Notes under the pieces: model-generated | What the model was told of the DNA's origin: nothing | Databases searched by the model: none | The model's input: the letters and a program-made list of their open reading frames with translations, nothing else | Assembly (NCBI RefSeq): GCF_029714425.1 | Contig: NZ_CP121668.1 | Span: forward strand, 3,431,501 to 3,495,500 | Length of the DNA stretch: 64,000 nt | Direction of reading: 5' to 3' | From: Bradyrhizobium sp. CB2312 | GTDB lineage: Bacteria; Pseudomonadota; Alphaproteobacteria; Rhizobiales; Xanthobacteraceae | Program-made: the position numbers and the translations under genes | Part shown: piece by piece, positions 56,407-64,000 of the stretch | Numbering within the stretch: the stretch's first letter is position 1 | Layout: each line of letters begins with the position of its first letter

Positions 56407-57372
56407 TCATCGTCGCGGTTGAAGTGCATGATCGCCTTTTTGTGTTTTCTGATGAAGCGTTGCTGAGGGCGATTCACCAAAGATCGCGCGATACGTCACC
56501 GCAAACCGGCCAAGCTCCCGGAAGTGATGGTTTCGTGCGATCTCCGCGACGCTTGCTGTCGTCGGATCGGCATGTCGCAATGCAGAGCGGGCCTTGTTCA
56601 ATCGCTGCAACAGCAAATACCTCATGGGGCTCAGATCCAGGAACTCTGCGCAGCACATCCGCAGCGTTCGCTCCGGTGTGCCGATCTCCGCGCAGAGCGC
56701 GGGGACTGTCAGTCTCTGGCCAATGCTTCTGCTCAGGGTTTCCTCGAGACGAAGCATGATGGCTGCGTGGCGTGCCCCTCGTTGCTCCGCCGCTGCGCCG
56801 GAAGTGCAGTGAATGATTGCATGAAGCAGCTCCTGTTCGAACGCTCTCGCCGCCTCGGGCCGGTCAATGAAGCTGTTCTTGCCGCGGGCGAGCTGAAGCG
56901 CCTGCCGGAGGAGGTCGAGGAATTGCAGCATTTCAGCTCGCGCCGGGCGAAATAATCGACTTGTCCGGCTCAGAGTGGCCTCCCGTCCGGTAAGGGCCTT
57001 TTCGCAACGTGTGAGCCGTTTAACGGCTATCGCGATCAGACCCCATTGGCATGCACCACCGGACCGTTGGTGAAAACGACTGCCAGGCGCGTGTAATGCA
57101 ATGTCGCCGTTTCGTACCGGCGATCCACTGGATACGAGAGTCGCTGCTCCGATAGGGAATGATAGAACTACCCTCCCGGGCGGGAGCGAGAAGTACGCGA
57201 TACGCGGCAGAGTTTCGCGACAGTGGTAGAGCTCCAGATCGTTCAGTTTCAGTCGTATCAGTCGCGCCTCGAAGTCTCCGGCAGCTGTTATCGTGAGCTT
57301 CATATGGCAATCGCCGAAGACGGCAGCATAGTCGTCCGGATTGCTGAGCTTGACTGTAGCGCTTTGTGCCAT
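56407..57372 (-). CDS. AraC-family transcriptional regulator 2, likely regulator of the cluster
   Basis: 321 aa. The N-terminal sensor part (~1-190) carries LIRLKLNDLELYHCRETLPR, FSLPPGRVVLSFPIGAATLV and FHQRSGGACQWGLIAIAVKR. The C-terminal two helix-turn-helices are LTVPALCAEIGTPERTLRMC, LDLSPMRYLLLQRLNKARSA, VAEIARNHHFRELGRFAVTY and FGESPSATLHQ. It lies upstream of the four-gene sulfatase operon on the same strand, with two candidate 15-bp sites before its own start (66 and 110 bp) and a perfect one after its stop. The effector is unknown. Confidence 0.88.
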   Translation of the reverse strand: MAQSATVKLSNPDDYAAVFGDCHMKLTITAAGDFEARLIRLKLNDLELYHCRETLPRIAYFSLPPGRVVLSFPIGAATLVSSGSPVRNGDIALHAPGSRFHQRSGGACQWGLIAIAVKRLTRCEKALTGREATLSRTSRLFRPARAEMLQFLDLLRQALQLARGKNSFIDRPEAARAFEQELLHAIIHCTSGAAAEQRGARHAAIMLRLEETLSRSIGQRLTVPALCAEIGTPERTLRMCCAEFLDLSPMRYLLLQRLNKARSALRHADPTTASVAEIARNHHFRELGRFAVTYRAIFGESPSATLHQKTQKGDHALQPRR

Positions 57373-57438
57373 GATGCCCCGCTTCAGGCCGATCGGCGGA
57401 CAACTTCCAGACAGTATCCGGCATCCGGAGACTGCCGA

Positions 57439-57453
57439 CTATGCGGGTTTGGA
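57439..57453 (-). promoter_or_regulatory. Candidate AraC operator (site I), TCCAAACCCGCATAG
   Basis: Weakest member, four mismatches; 66 bp before the AraC gene. Reported because it lies 29 bp from site H in the same orientation. Confidence 0.35.
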
Positions 57454-57482
57454 TGCTCGGCTCCCGTGAGGCTCATCGGGGA

Positions 57483-57497
57483 CTATGCGGATCCGGC
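57483..57497 (-). promoter_or_regulatory. Candidate AraC operator (site H), GCCGGATCCGCATAG
   Basis: Two mismatches; 110 bp before the AraC gene, suggesting autoregulation. Confidence 0.55.
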
Positions 57498-57802
57498 AAA
57501 AACTGCGAACTGCCCAGCCGCTCATCGCGAAGCGGTTTGGCATTGTTCTAATCTGGTCGATCGGGTGAGGCGCTGTTCGTGATGGCATGCGCCGAGGATG
57601 GGGCGGCGCCCAGACGCGATTTGACTAGGAACGTCCTGTTTTTGCCCGTGTTGATCGATCGGTCCGAACGGGCTTGCAATCAGAGCGGCCCCTGGGCGCC
57701 GACGCCGTCGGCTTTCCCGAACAGCTTCGGATAAGCAGTTCGCCCCGTGCTTCACCGCAGCGGCAGGTAATCTCTGCTGCCACCGAAGGGATTTTTGTCC
57801 CG

Positions 57803-58540
57803 ATGTTTAACCCTGTTGGCGCTGCACTACTTGCTATCCTCGGCTTGGGCTGCCTTCCGGCAAATGCGGCATGCATTGATCCGGCGCAGCTTGCCCGTTC
57901 GTCCGCCAGTATCACCCGGCACTTCGATGACGCGGAACGTGGCGAGCACTCCGACGTCATTAGTATCCGGGCGTCTGGCTGGTTCTTGTCCCCGACGAGC
58001 ATCGTGACGGCCGAGCACGTGACGAGGGCGATGAAGCTTACCACCGAGGACTGGAAGCTGCTCGAGATTTCCGCTCGGGATAGCCATCAGTTCGTCGCGG
58101 CGCCCATTCAGCAGGTCGTCGGAGATACGACAGAACGGCTGACCGTCATAGAGCTGCAACAGGCTTTTTCCAACGCGCGAGGCGTCCAGATCCGCACAGA
58201 GCCGCTGGCGCCGGAGGAGCGCATCGTGACTCTCGCTTATCCGGGGGGCCATCTTCGCGTCGTGCAAGGGAGGTTCGTTCATTTCGGGGCCACAGGGGGA
58301 AAGCTGGCCGGCATGGCGCTGCTTGAAATGTATGAAGGTGACAACCGCTTGGTTATCGATCACGGTTCCTCGGGCGCGCCGGTGCTCGACTGCGAGGGTC
58401 GGGTCGTAGCAGTGGTTAGCAATGTATTGACGCAAAGCTTCTTTTGGTCGTCCCGTGAGATCAAGATGTCGACAGCCTGGGGGATGCCCAATGTGGTCTC
58501 GGTGCCGGCAGGGGTGTTATCGAATATGAAGGGCGAGTAA
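57803..58540 (+). CDS. Secreted trypsin-like serine protease
   Basis: 245 aa from ATG 57803; upstream codons precede the signal peptide (VGAALLAILGLGCLPANAAC). The chymotrypsin-fold pattern is visible: SGWFLSPTSIVTAEHVTRAM (His), DTTERLTVIELQQ where the catalytic Asp is expected, and DHGSSGAPVLDCEGRVVAVV (Ser in the SSGAP nucleophile loop). Two Cys flank the domain. The Asp position is not the usual D-[IL]-A, so activity is not certain. Periplasmic or secreted. No operon. Confidence 0.75.
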   Translation: MFNPVGAALLAILGLGCLPANAACIDPAQLARSSASITRHFDDAERGEHSDVISIRASGWFLSPTSIVTAEHVTRAMKLTTEDWKLLEISARDSHQFVAAPIQQVVGDTTERLTVIELQQAFSNARGVQIRTEPLAPEERIVTLAYPGGHLRVVQGRFVHFGATGGKLAGMALLEMYEGDNRLVIDHGSSGAPVLDCEGRVVAVVSNVLTQSFFWSSREIKMSTAWGMPNVVSVPAGVLSNMKGE

Positions 58541-58582
58541 GCACGCTGCGATGGCATGAGAACAGGGCTTTGCTGCTTCTTG

Positions 58583-58624
58583 CCGGCATGCCCTAGCGTT
58601 TACCCGGCATGCCGTAGCGTTTAC
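58583..58624. repeat. Tandem 21-bp direct repeat
   Basis: CCGGCATGCCNTAGCGTTTAC occurs twice in a row, differing at one base (C or G). It lies 43 bp after the protease stop. No obvious role. Confidence 0.7.
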
Positions 58625-59190
58625 AAAGCTATTTCAATTACATACTCGTAGTTTTATTCTGAATGGCGCGCTATTCAGAACAGTCCAACGAACTCTGATT
58701 CAGTACGTTTTCAGCACCTTGAGCTCGCCCGCATCCCGCGGTTTTTCGCACCGAGCAAGATCTTCCCTCAACCGTCCCTGCTATCTTCCGTCAGCCGATC
58801 GCATCGAAATGCCGCCTTCCGTCTGACACATGGGTGGAGCTTGGCATGAGATCGTCCAGGAGTGCCTGCCAGTTCTCTGTTGTCTATCTTGCTGAAGCTC
58901 CGAGCAGCCAATCCTGGCTGTGGCGACGCGTTTTTGCCGACGAGAGCGGCCATCATTCTATCTGCTTGGGGTGGCCTTCGGCACACCGGCAGCACCGTCA
59001 ACTATGAATCAAATGTCCAGCCGGGCCGCCCCGAAGGTGTGTTGACTGGCATAGGCGACTGAGCGATTCTGCGGTGCTGATCGCTGCTGTAGTCCACAAT
59101 CCTGGGAAATTTCCCGGCGCTCAAAGCACGAACGCGGCGATTGGGTGAGGCACGGAACTGGCACGCAAGTCAAATGGCGCACGAGCCGAT
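58625..59190. other. Intergenic, no gene seen
   Basis: No supported frame on either strand. Confidence 0.4.
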
Positions 59191-59829
59191 CTAGGGATTG
59201 AGATCGTCGCTTTCGTCGGGCGCCCGAACCGGGCGGGCGCGCCGCTGAACATGCTGTCCTGCGGCGGGGGGCACGGCGCGCTCGCGCGAGGGTGGCCGCT
59301 CCGAGAGGTCCCTGCCGAGCTTGGATCGCAACTCCATCAGGTCGATGAAGACGTCGGCTTGTCGCCGAAGCTCATCGGCGATCATCGGCGGCTGGCTGGA
59401 AATGGTCGAGACCACGGTGACTCGGACGCCGCGACGCTGCACCGCCTCGACCAGAGAGCGGAAGTCGCCGTCGCCGGAAAACAGCACCATTTCGTCGATT
59501 TGTTCGGCGAGGCTCAGGGCATCGACCGCGAGCTCGATATCCATGTTGCCCTTTAACTTCCGGCGTCCGTAGGGGTCGACGAACTCCTTCGTGGCTTTGG
59601 TCACGACCGTGTATCCGTTGTAGTCCAGCCAGTCGACCAGAGGCCGGAGGGAGGAGAACTCCTGATCCTCAATGATCGCGGTGTAGTAGAACGCCCGAAC
59701 GAACGAGCCGCGGCTCTGGAATTCGGTCAGCAGTCGCTTGTAGTCGATGTCGAAGCTCAGGATCTTCGAGGTGGCATGCAGGTTGGCGCCGTCGATGAAG
59801 AGAGCGAGCCTGCGAGGAACGGGCGACAT
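59191..59829 (-). CDS. NYN-domain protein (LabA/DUF88 family)
   Basis: 212 aa from ATG 59829; the frame is open upstream, but that part overlaps a tRNA-like sequence and is not protein-like. LALFIDGANLHATSKILSFD gives the first Asp, LKGNMDIELAVDALSLAEQI and EMVLFSGDGDFRSLVEAVQR the other acidic residues of the PIN-like metal site. VRVTVVSTISSQPPMIADEL follows, then an Arg/Pro-rich tail (~165-212). NYN proteins are PIN-fold putative RNases, often implicated in RNA processing. Single gene. Confidence 0.88.
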   Translation of the reverse strand: MSPVPRRLALFIDGANLHATSKILSFDIDYKRLLTEFQSRGSFVRAFYYTAIIEDQEFSSLRPLVDWLDYNGYTVVTKATKEFVDPYGRRKLKGNMDIELAVDALSLAEQIDEMVLFSGDGDFRSLVEAVQRRGVRVTVVSTISSQPPMIADELRRQADVFIDLMELRSKLGRDLSERPPSRERAVPPAAGQHVQRRARPVRAPDESDDLNP

Positions 59830-59885
59830 GAGCACATCTCGGCTTGCCCCACGCGGAGCAACGCGCTCCCGCACGCGGTGCGAGA

Positions 59886-59934
59886 GGCGCCCCCGACACG
59901 ATTCGAACGTGTGACCTTTGCCTTCGGAGGGCAA
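59886..59934 (-). tRNA. tRNA-Arg(CCG)-like 3' fragment
   Basis: On the minus strand TTGCC-CTCCGAA-GGCAA is a perfect anticodon arm (anticodon CCG, Arg), followed by a perfect T-arm ACACG-TTCGAAT-CGTGT and then CGGGGGCGCC. Upstream, a D-arm is doubtful and no sequence pairs with the 3' acceptor strand (GCCCCCG would be needed). It therefore reads as the 3' half of a tRNA gene rather than a functional one, as left by integration of an element into a tRNA. Confidence 0.5.
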
Positions 59935-59961
59935 CAGCCACTCCAAACTGGCAATGAAAGA

Positions 59962-60225
59962 GGGCGCGGCCCCGCCGTCACGTTGTGGGAAATGAGCTTG
60001 GCTTGGCCTACTCCTGCCAAAAGCAACGGTTTTTCAGAGGGTGAAGGGTTGCGAGCCTGACCTATGCGGCGGCTCGAAATAGCAAGTAAAGATGGTTGCA
60101 GGTCCCCGCAACCAAGCCGGAAGCATACTCTCTCCGCCATTTGCACGATTTTGCACGCCGACTTACGATTTAGCGCATTTGGGTTCGCTAAGGTGGGCCG
60201 AATGCCGTCACCGCCACTCGTGTCC
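59962..60225. other. Intergenic, no gene seen
   Basis: No coding signal; a short GGTTGC/GCAACC hairpin lies near 60093-60112. Confidence 0.4.
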
Positions 60226-60726
60226 TCACGAATGCTCCTTCTTCGACCGAAGCCCTCTCAGGACCGATAGGGCGGCGGGTAGGAGCAGCTTTTCCGCCGC
60301 GACGTCGAGAGGATTGTGTACAAGCGCAGTCATGCTCTGTTTCACGTTCCTGATCTCCTGACCCATCGTGTCGATCGTCAGCTTGAGATCGCGCGCGTCC
60401 TCGTAGATCGAGTCCAGCGCCGTCTTGCGAACTTCGAATGCCAGTTCGATCTCCGGCCCCGGACGGGATCTTGCAGCGATCAACAGTACAATCGCTGCAA
60501 TCGCAAAGTCCGCCAACGCGATCACGCCCGCTGCCCACACCGCTCCCAACGGGCTTTGCAAAGCGTTGTAGCCCGCGACATTCGCCATGCCGAGCCCGAA
60601 CACGCCGATCGAGGCTGCCAGCATGGATAATCCCAGTCGGCGCGCCAACACGTTGAGCCAGATCTTTCCGATCAGCATGTCCGCTTTGCGGAGAACCTGA
60701 AGATCGCGTAGAAGATGATCGATCAT
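60226..60726 (-). CDS. Phage-holin-superfamily-like membrane protein
   Basis: 166 aa. Two adjacent transmembrane helices (LGLSMLAASIGVFGLGMANV and AGVIALADFAIAAIVLLIAA) follow an amphipathic N-terminus (MIDHLLRDLQVLRKADMLIG). A charged, coiled-coil-like tail follows (ELAFEVRKTALDSIYEDARD, LKLTIDTMGQEIRNVKQSMT). This is the layout of the small Phage_holin_3_6-type proteins that accompany YqjD/ElaB homologues in proteobacteria. It lies 11 bp after the DUF883-like gene. Confidence 0.65.
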   Translation of the reverse strand: MIDHLLRDLQVLRKADMLIGKIWLNVLARRLGLSMLAASIGVFGLGMANVAGYNALQSPLGAVWAAGVIALADFAIAAIVLLIAARSRPGPEIELAFEVRKTALDSIYEDARDLKLTIDTMGQEIRNVKQSMTALVHNPLDVAAEKLLLPAALSVLRGLRSKKEHS

Positions 60727-60737
60727 AGTTCGACTCC

Positions 60738-61058
60738 TTAGCGCCTGCCGTGCAGGCGGCCGATCAAGATGCCGAGGACGAGTGCGCCAGCAACGCTCTG
60801 GGTTGGGTGGGCCGAGATGCTCTTCTCGGCCTCGCCAAACAGATCGGTGACCTCCTCGGCGAGCTGGCGCAGGTAGCCCTGCAGTTCGGCTTCGTCCGAT
60901 GGCATGGATGAAGCGGCAGTCGGACTCACCGGTTCTGCCGCCGCTGTCGTCGGCACGGTTCGGTCGGCATTCGCGTTCCGATCCTTCTCCTTCTTGGTGC
61001 TCGCAAGCTCGTCCTGCAACGACTTCAACTCGCGCGAAACCACGACATCGCTCGCCAT
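60738..61058 (-). CDS. ElaB/YqjD/DUF883-like membrane-anchored protein
   Basis: 106 aa. A Lys/Glu-rich N-terminus (LKSLQDELASTKKEKDRNAN) and an acidic helix (AELQGYLRQLAEEVTDLFGE) precede the C-terminal hydrophobic SVAGALVLGILIGRLHGRR end. E. coli YqjD and ElaB have the same order and bind ribosomes at the membrane in stationary phase. It is in an operon with the holin-like gene and downstream of the phasin-like gene. Confidence 0.75.
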   Translation of the reverse strand: MASDVVVSRELKSLQDELASTKKEKDRNANADRTVPTTAAAEPVSPTAASSMPSDEAELQGYLRQLAEEVTDLFGEAEKSISAHPTQSVAGALVLGILIGRLHGRR

Positions 61059-61089
61059 CTACCTCTCCCGAGCCGCTGTTCGACCAATC

Positions 61090-61692
61090 TCAGTTCTTCG
61101 CGCCCTTCAAGGCATTCCAGGCCGCCTGGTTGGCTTGATCGAACGACTTGCGGGATTCGGCGAGCGCTCCACTCAGCACGGACCAGGACTCGCTGCCTGT
61201 CTGCTTCAGCTTCTGCAGGCGCGCTTCCGCCTCGGACGCGTCGGCTTTCATCTGCTTGAGCGCCCCATCGAAGTCACCGGTGTGAGACGCGGCGACTTTC
61301 CCGGCTGCTTCACGGAACTTGTCGGCCGCCGCGCGCCAAGCCTTTGCTTGCGCCGCGGCAATGTCCTTGAACGTGGCTTGCTGCTGCTCGACCTGCTTGC
61401 CGGCGCTTTCCAAGTAGGTCTTCATCTGCGCCTCGAACACGGCCCACTGCTTTTCTAGCTCCGCTTTGCTGCGCGCCCAAGCGGCTTCGCCGGCTTCCGC
61501 TTGCGTCTTGAGCTGCGCCTGGAATTCGTCGCGGCGCTTCTTCAGATCGGCGAGGATCTCATCGGCCTTCACTTTGGAATCGGACTTGGCCTCACCGGCT
61601 TTGACCTCGAATGAAGCCAGCGCAGCGTCCATCTCGTCGATCCGCTCCTTGGCCCAATTCAGGTAGAAGTGCACACCGCTCTGCTCCGACAT
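61090..61692 (-). CDS. Phasin-like coiled-coil protein 1
   Basis: 200 aa from ATG 61692. Almost entirely helical: HFYLNWAKERIDEMDAALAS, LADLKKRRDEFQAQLKTQAE, ARSKAELEKQWAVFEAQMKT and ARLQKLKQTGSESWSVLSGA. It resembles phasin/apolipoprotein-like proteins that coat granules or membranes. A paralogue with an extra N-terminal domain is encoded at 62647-63498. A FixK-type box 54 bp upstream implies low-oxygen expression. Confidence 0.7.
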   Translation of the reverse strand: MSEQSGVHFYLNWAKERIDEMDAALASFEVKAGEAKSDSKVKADEILADLKKRRDEFQAQLKTQAEAGEAAWARSKAELEKQWAVFEAQMKTYLESAGKQVEQQQATFKDIAAAQAKAWRAAADKFREAAGKVAASHTGDFDGALKQMKADASEAEARLQKLKQTGSESWSVLSGALAESRKSFDQANQAAWNALKGAKN

Positions 61693-61746
61693 GATCATCT
61701 CCGTTGGCTAATAACCTCATCATTTATTGGCTTGGCCCGGTTCGTG

Positions 61747-61760
61747 TTGACCTGCGTCAA
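61747..61760. promoter_or_regulatory. FNR/FixK box TTGACCTGCGTCAA
   Basis: TTGAC-N4-GTCAA, perfectly symmetrical ends, 54 bp before the phasin-like gene; an activator at this distance would give a ~20-nt leader. Confidence 0.75.
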
Positions 61761-61817
61761 ATCTCGGCTGCGTGCGTTCTCGTCGATGGATGCACATTCT
61801 GAGCGCGCGAAGTGTCA

Positions 61818-62610
<793 letters not shown>

Positions 62611-62646
62611 TCACCTTCGACCAAACCCCGCCCGACCGCGAAGCGT

Positions 62647-63498
62647 TCAGCCTTTCGGAGAAGCGGTTCCTTTGAGTGCTTTCCACGCGACGTGATTGGC
62701 TTCATCAAACGCCTTGCGGGATTCCGCCAACGCCGCGCTCAACACTGACCAGGATTCCGTTCCCGCATGCTTCAGTCTCTGAAGCCGCGCCCCGGCTTCC
62801 GCCGCGTCCGACTTCATCTGCTTGACGGCCGTATCGACATCGGCTCGCCTCGCATCAACAATCTTTGTGGCGGCGTCATGGAGCTTTTCGGCAGCATCAT
62901 GCCAAGCCTTCGCCTGCACGGCGGCAATGCTCTTGAACGTATCATGCTGGTGCTCTAGCTGCGCACCGACACTTTCGAAATAATTCCTCACCTGCGCTTC
63001 GAGCCCGGCCCATTGCCGCTCCAGATCCGCCTCTGCGTGCGCCCAGGCGCCGCCGCCTGATTGGATGCGCGTCTTCAGCAATTTACCGAATTCATCGCGC
63101 CTGTTCTTCAAGTCGACAAGAAATTCGTTGATCTTGGAGTCGCCCTTGGCCTTGTTTGCCTCGACCTCAATGGAAGCAAGAACGGCATCCATTTCGTCGA
63201 CCCGCTCCTTCGCCCAGTTCGAATAGAAATGCGTGCTGCTTTGGTCCGGCCTGCCCGTCTCCGTTGCCGCCAAGCGCTGCCCCGTCCACTTGCGCCAGTG
63301 GGTCGGCTGAATATCGATGCGCGTCCTGTTGAAAGCATCAACGAAATCGGCTCCAGTCCTGTGGCACGGGTACGAAAGCGGAATCACGATTTCATCGTAG
63401 TCCATCACGCATAGCTCGAGATCTTCTCCCGCGGGCGGCGTTACCGAGACCGGCAACCATTCTGCGCAGTCGGAGGCGGGTGATGAAATTGCGGTCAT
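62647..63498 (-). CDS. Phasin-like protein 2 with N-terminal extra domain
   Basis: 283 aa from ATG 63498, about ten bases after a GGGAG. Residues ~1-80 form a small domain (WLPVSVTPPAGEDLELCVMD, YDEIVIPLSYPCHRTGADFV, TRIDIQPTHWRKW) that resembles the DUF551-type WLPVSE...THW module. From ~85 the protein parallels phasin-like protein 1: THFYSNWAKERVDEMDAVLA, LVDLKNRRDEFGKLLKTRIQ, RLQRLKHAGTESWSVLSAAL. It is a fusion of a cap domain to a coiled-coil phasin-like body. A FixK-type box lies 56 bp upstream. Confidence 0.72.
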   Translation of the reverse strand: MTAISSPASDCAEWLPVSVTPPAGEDLELCVMDYDEIVIPLSYPCHRTGADFVDAFNRTRIDIQPTHWRKWTGQRLAATETGRPDQSSTHFYSNWAKERVDEMDAVLASIEVEANKAKGDSKINEFLVDLKNRRDEFGKLLKTRIQSGGGAWAHAEADLERQWAGLEAQVRNYFESVGAQLEHQHDTFKSIAAVQAKAWHDAAEKLHDAATKIVDARRADVDTAVKQMKSDAAEAGARLQRLKHAGTESWSVLSAALAESRKAFDEANHVAWKALKGTASPKG

Positions 63499-63554
63499 GG
63501 CTGGTGCTCCCATACAAATCAAGACATCCGATAGCACGTGAATCCCGATCCTTT

Positions 63555-63568
63555 TTGACCTAACTCAA
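63555..63568. promoter_or_regulatory. FNR/FixK box TTGACCTAACTCAA
   Basis: TTGA-N6-TCAA with one asymmetric inner position; 56 bp before the phasin-like fusion gene, practically the same spacing as the box at 61747. Confidence 0.65.
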
Positions 63569-63633
63569 GATCGCGATAGACCAGGAACGTGCTCGCCGAC
63601 GCTATCCGCCGACGGCGGCCGGCCCTTCTGCGA

Positions 63634-64000
63634 TCACGGAAAAAGTCCGCGCAGATTCATAGCGGTTCGTCCCTTTTCTACGGCGATTGCCATGGCCGCG
63701 ATTCGGTTTGAAATCTTCTCGGCTTTCGCGCGCGCGAGCATTCGTTCGAAAGCGCGATCGAGGAGCTGGTATTCGCGCCGCATAACCTCTTCTTCCTCCC
63801 AGAAGAGCTGTTGCAGGTCCTGCACCCACTCGAAATAGCTGACCACCACGCCGCCGGAATTACACAGGATATCAGGGAGGACAAAAATCTCCGGCTTACG
63901 GTTCTGCAGCACCAGATCCGCTTCCGGCGTAGTTGGGCCGTTGGCGCCCTCAGCAAGGATCCGGCACGTCAGATTCTCTGCGGCCTCTGCGTCGATGACA
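63634..64000 (-). CDS. NAD(P)-dependent glutamate dehydrogenase, 3' end (runs off the right edge)
   Basis: The visible 121 codons read AENLTCRILAEGANGPTTPE, ADLVLQNRKPEIFVLPDILC, NSGGVVVSYFEWVQDLQQLF, then WEEEEVMRREYQLLDRAFER and end RTAMNLRGLFP at the stop at 63634. The EGANGPTTPEAD and LPDILCNSGGVVVSYFEWVQ motifs are hallmarks of the Glu/Leu/Phe/Val dehydrogenase family (cofactor domain and closing segment). The 5' part is outside the window. Confidence 0.93.
   Translation of the reverse strand, partial: VIDAEAAENLTCRILAEGANGPTTPEADLVLQNRKPEIFVLPDILCNSGGVVVSYFEWVQDLQQLFWEEEEVMRREYQLLDRAFERMLARAKAEKISNRIAAMAIAVEKGRTAMNLRGLFP

Noticed and set aside
37234..57497. Reading the 15-bp element as a sigma-54 or ECF-sigma promoter
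   Set aside because: GG-N10-GC spacing of sigma-54 is not present, no GGAAC-type -35 accompanies the copies, and distances to start codons vary from 53 to 289 bp.
59830..59946. N-terminal extension of the NYN protein to 59946
   Set aside because: The extension translates the tRNA-like fragment and has no protein character; ATG 59829 starts exactly at the NYN domain.

Overview
The window (about 60% G+C) looks like the chromosome of a Bradyrhizobium-type alphaproteobacterium (Nitrobacteraceae, Hyphomicrobiales). Pointers are a FixK-like regulator with FNR/FixK-type boxes, FixJ-type response regulators, phasin-like coiled-coil proteins, DUF992, DUF3833 and DUF2946 proteins, a ChaA-type antiporter, the end of a glutamate dehydrogenase, and many IS21/IS3/IS110/IS630 remnants. 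The species assignment is inference from protein families.

Left part (1-29.7 kb): accessory, heavily decayed DNA. It starts with a ZnuD-like TonB receptor running off the edge, preceded by a DUF2946 protein, then an L,D-transpeptidase-like protein, broken ABC substrate-binding genes (one split by a ~370 bp insert), a Cache-type protein, a GlcG/HbpS protein, a complete IS21 element, a few phage/island-type hypotheticals, an MFS transporter, DsrE and FixK-like proteins, a nested IS110/IS3/IS21 graveyard, a dead DUF4411/ImmA-IrrE module, small stress-type genes (single receiver, PRC-barrel) and truncated exonuclease, MFS and LssY_C genes.

Middle part (29.7-37.1 kb): an FNR/FixK-box-preceded histidine kinase with an ABC_sub_bind sensor domain, its FixJ-like response regulator, a lone receiver and an AraC regulator. 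These are followed by broken phospholipase D, ABC ATPase and PQQ-dehydrogenase genes, and a calcium/proton antiporter with its own FNR/FixK box.

Core of interest (37.2-57.5 kb): a cluster of secreted, outer-membrane and periplasmic proteins. It holds three sulfatases (one CTPSR, two divergent CTAGR/CTSGR), an octahaem cytochrome-TPR protein, two outer-membrane proteins, a dCache adenylate/guanylate cyclase, a CPA2 antiporter, a HAD phosphatase damaged at both ends, a Gly-rich FHAGG-repeat protein and an AraC regulator. Ten copies (four exact, six degenerate) of a 15-bp element GCCGAAWCTGCATAG lie upstream of these genes, all in the same orientation relative to the gene downstream. I propose an AraC-controlled regulon, possibly for an extracellular sulfate-ester function. 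This is the best candidate for an undescribed system here.

Right part (57.5-64 kb): a trypsin-like protease, a NYN-domain protein next to a tRNA-Arg(CCG)-like 3' fragment (possible island boundary), a membrane-protein/phasin group with two FNR/FixK boxes, an enolase remnant and the 3' end of glutamate dehydrogenase.
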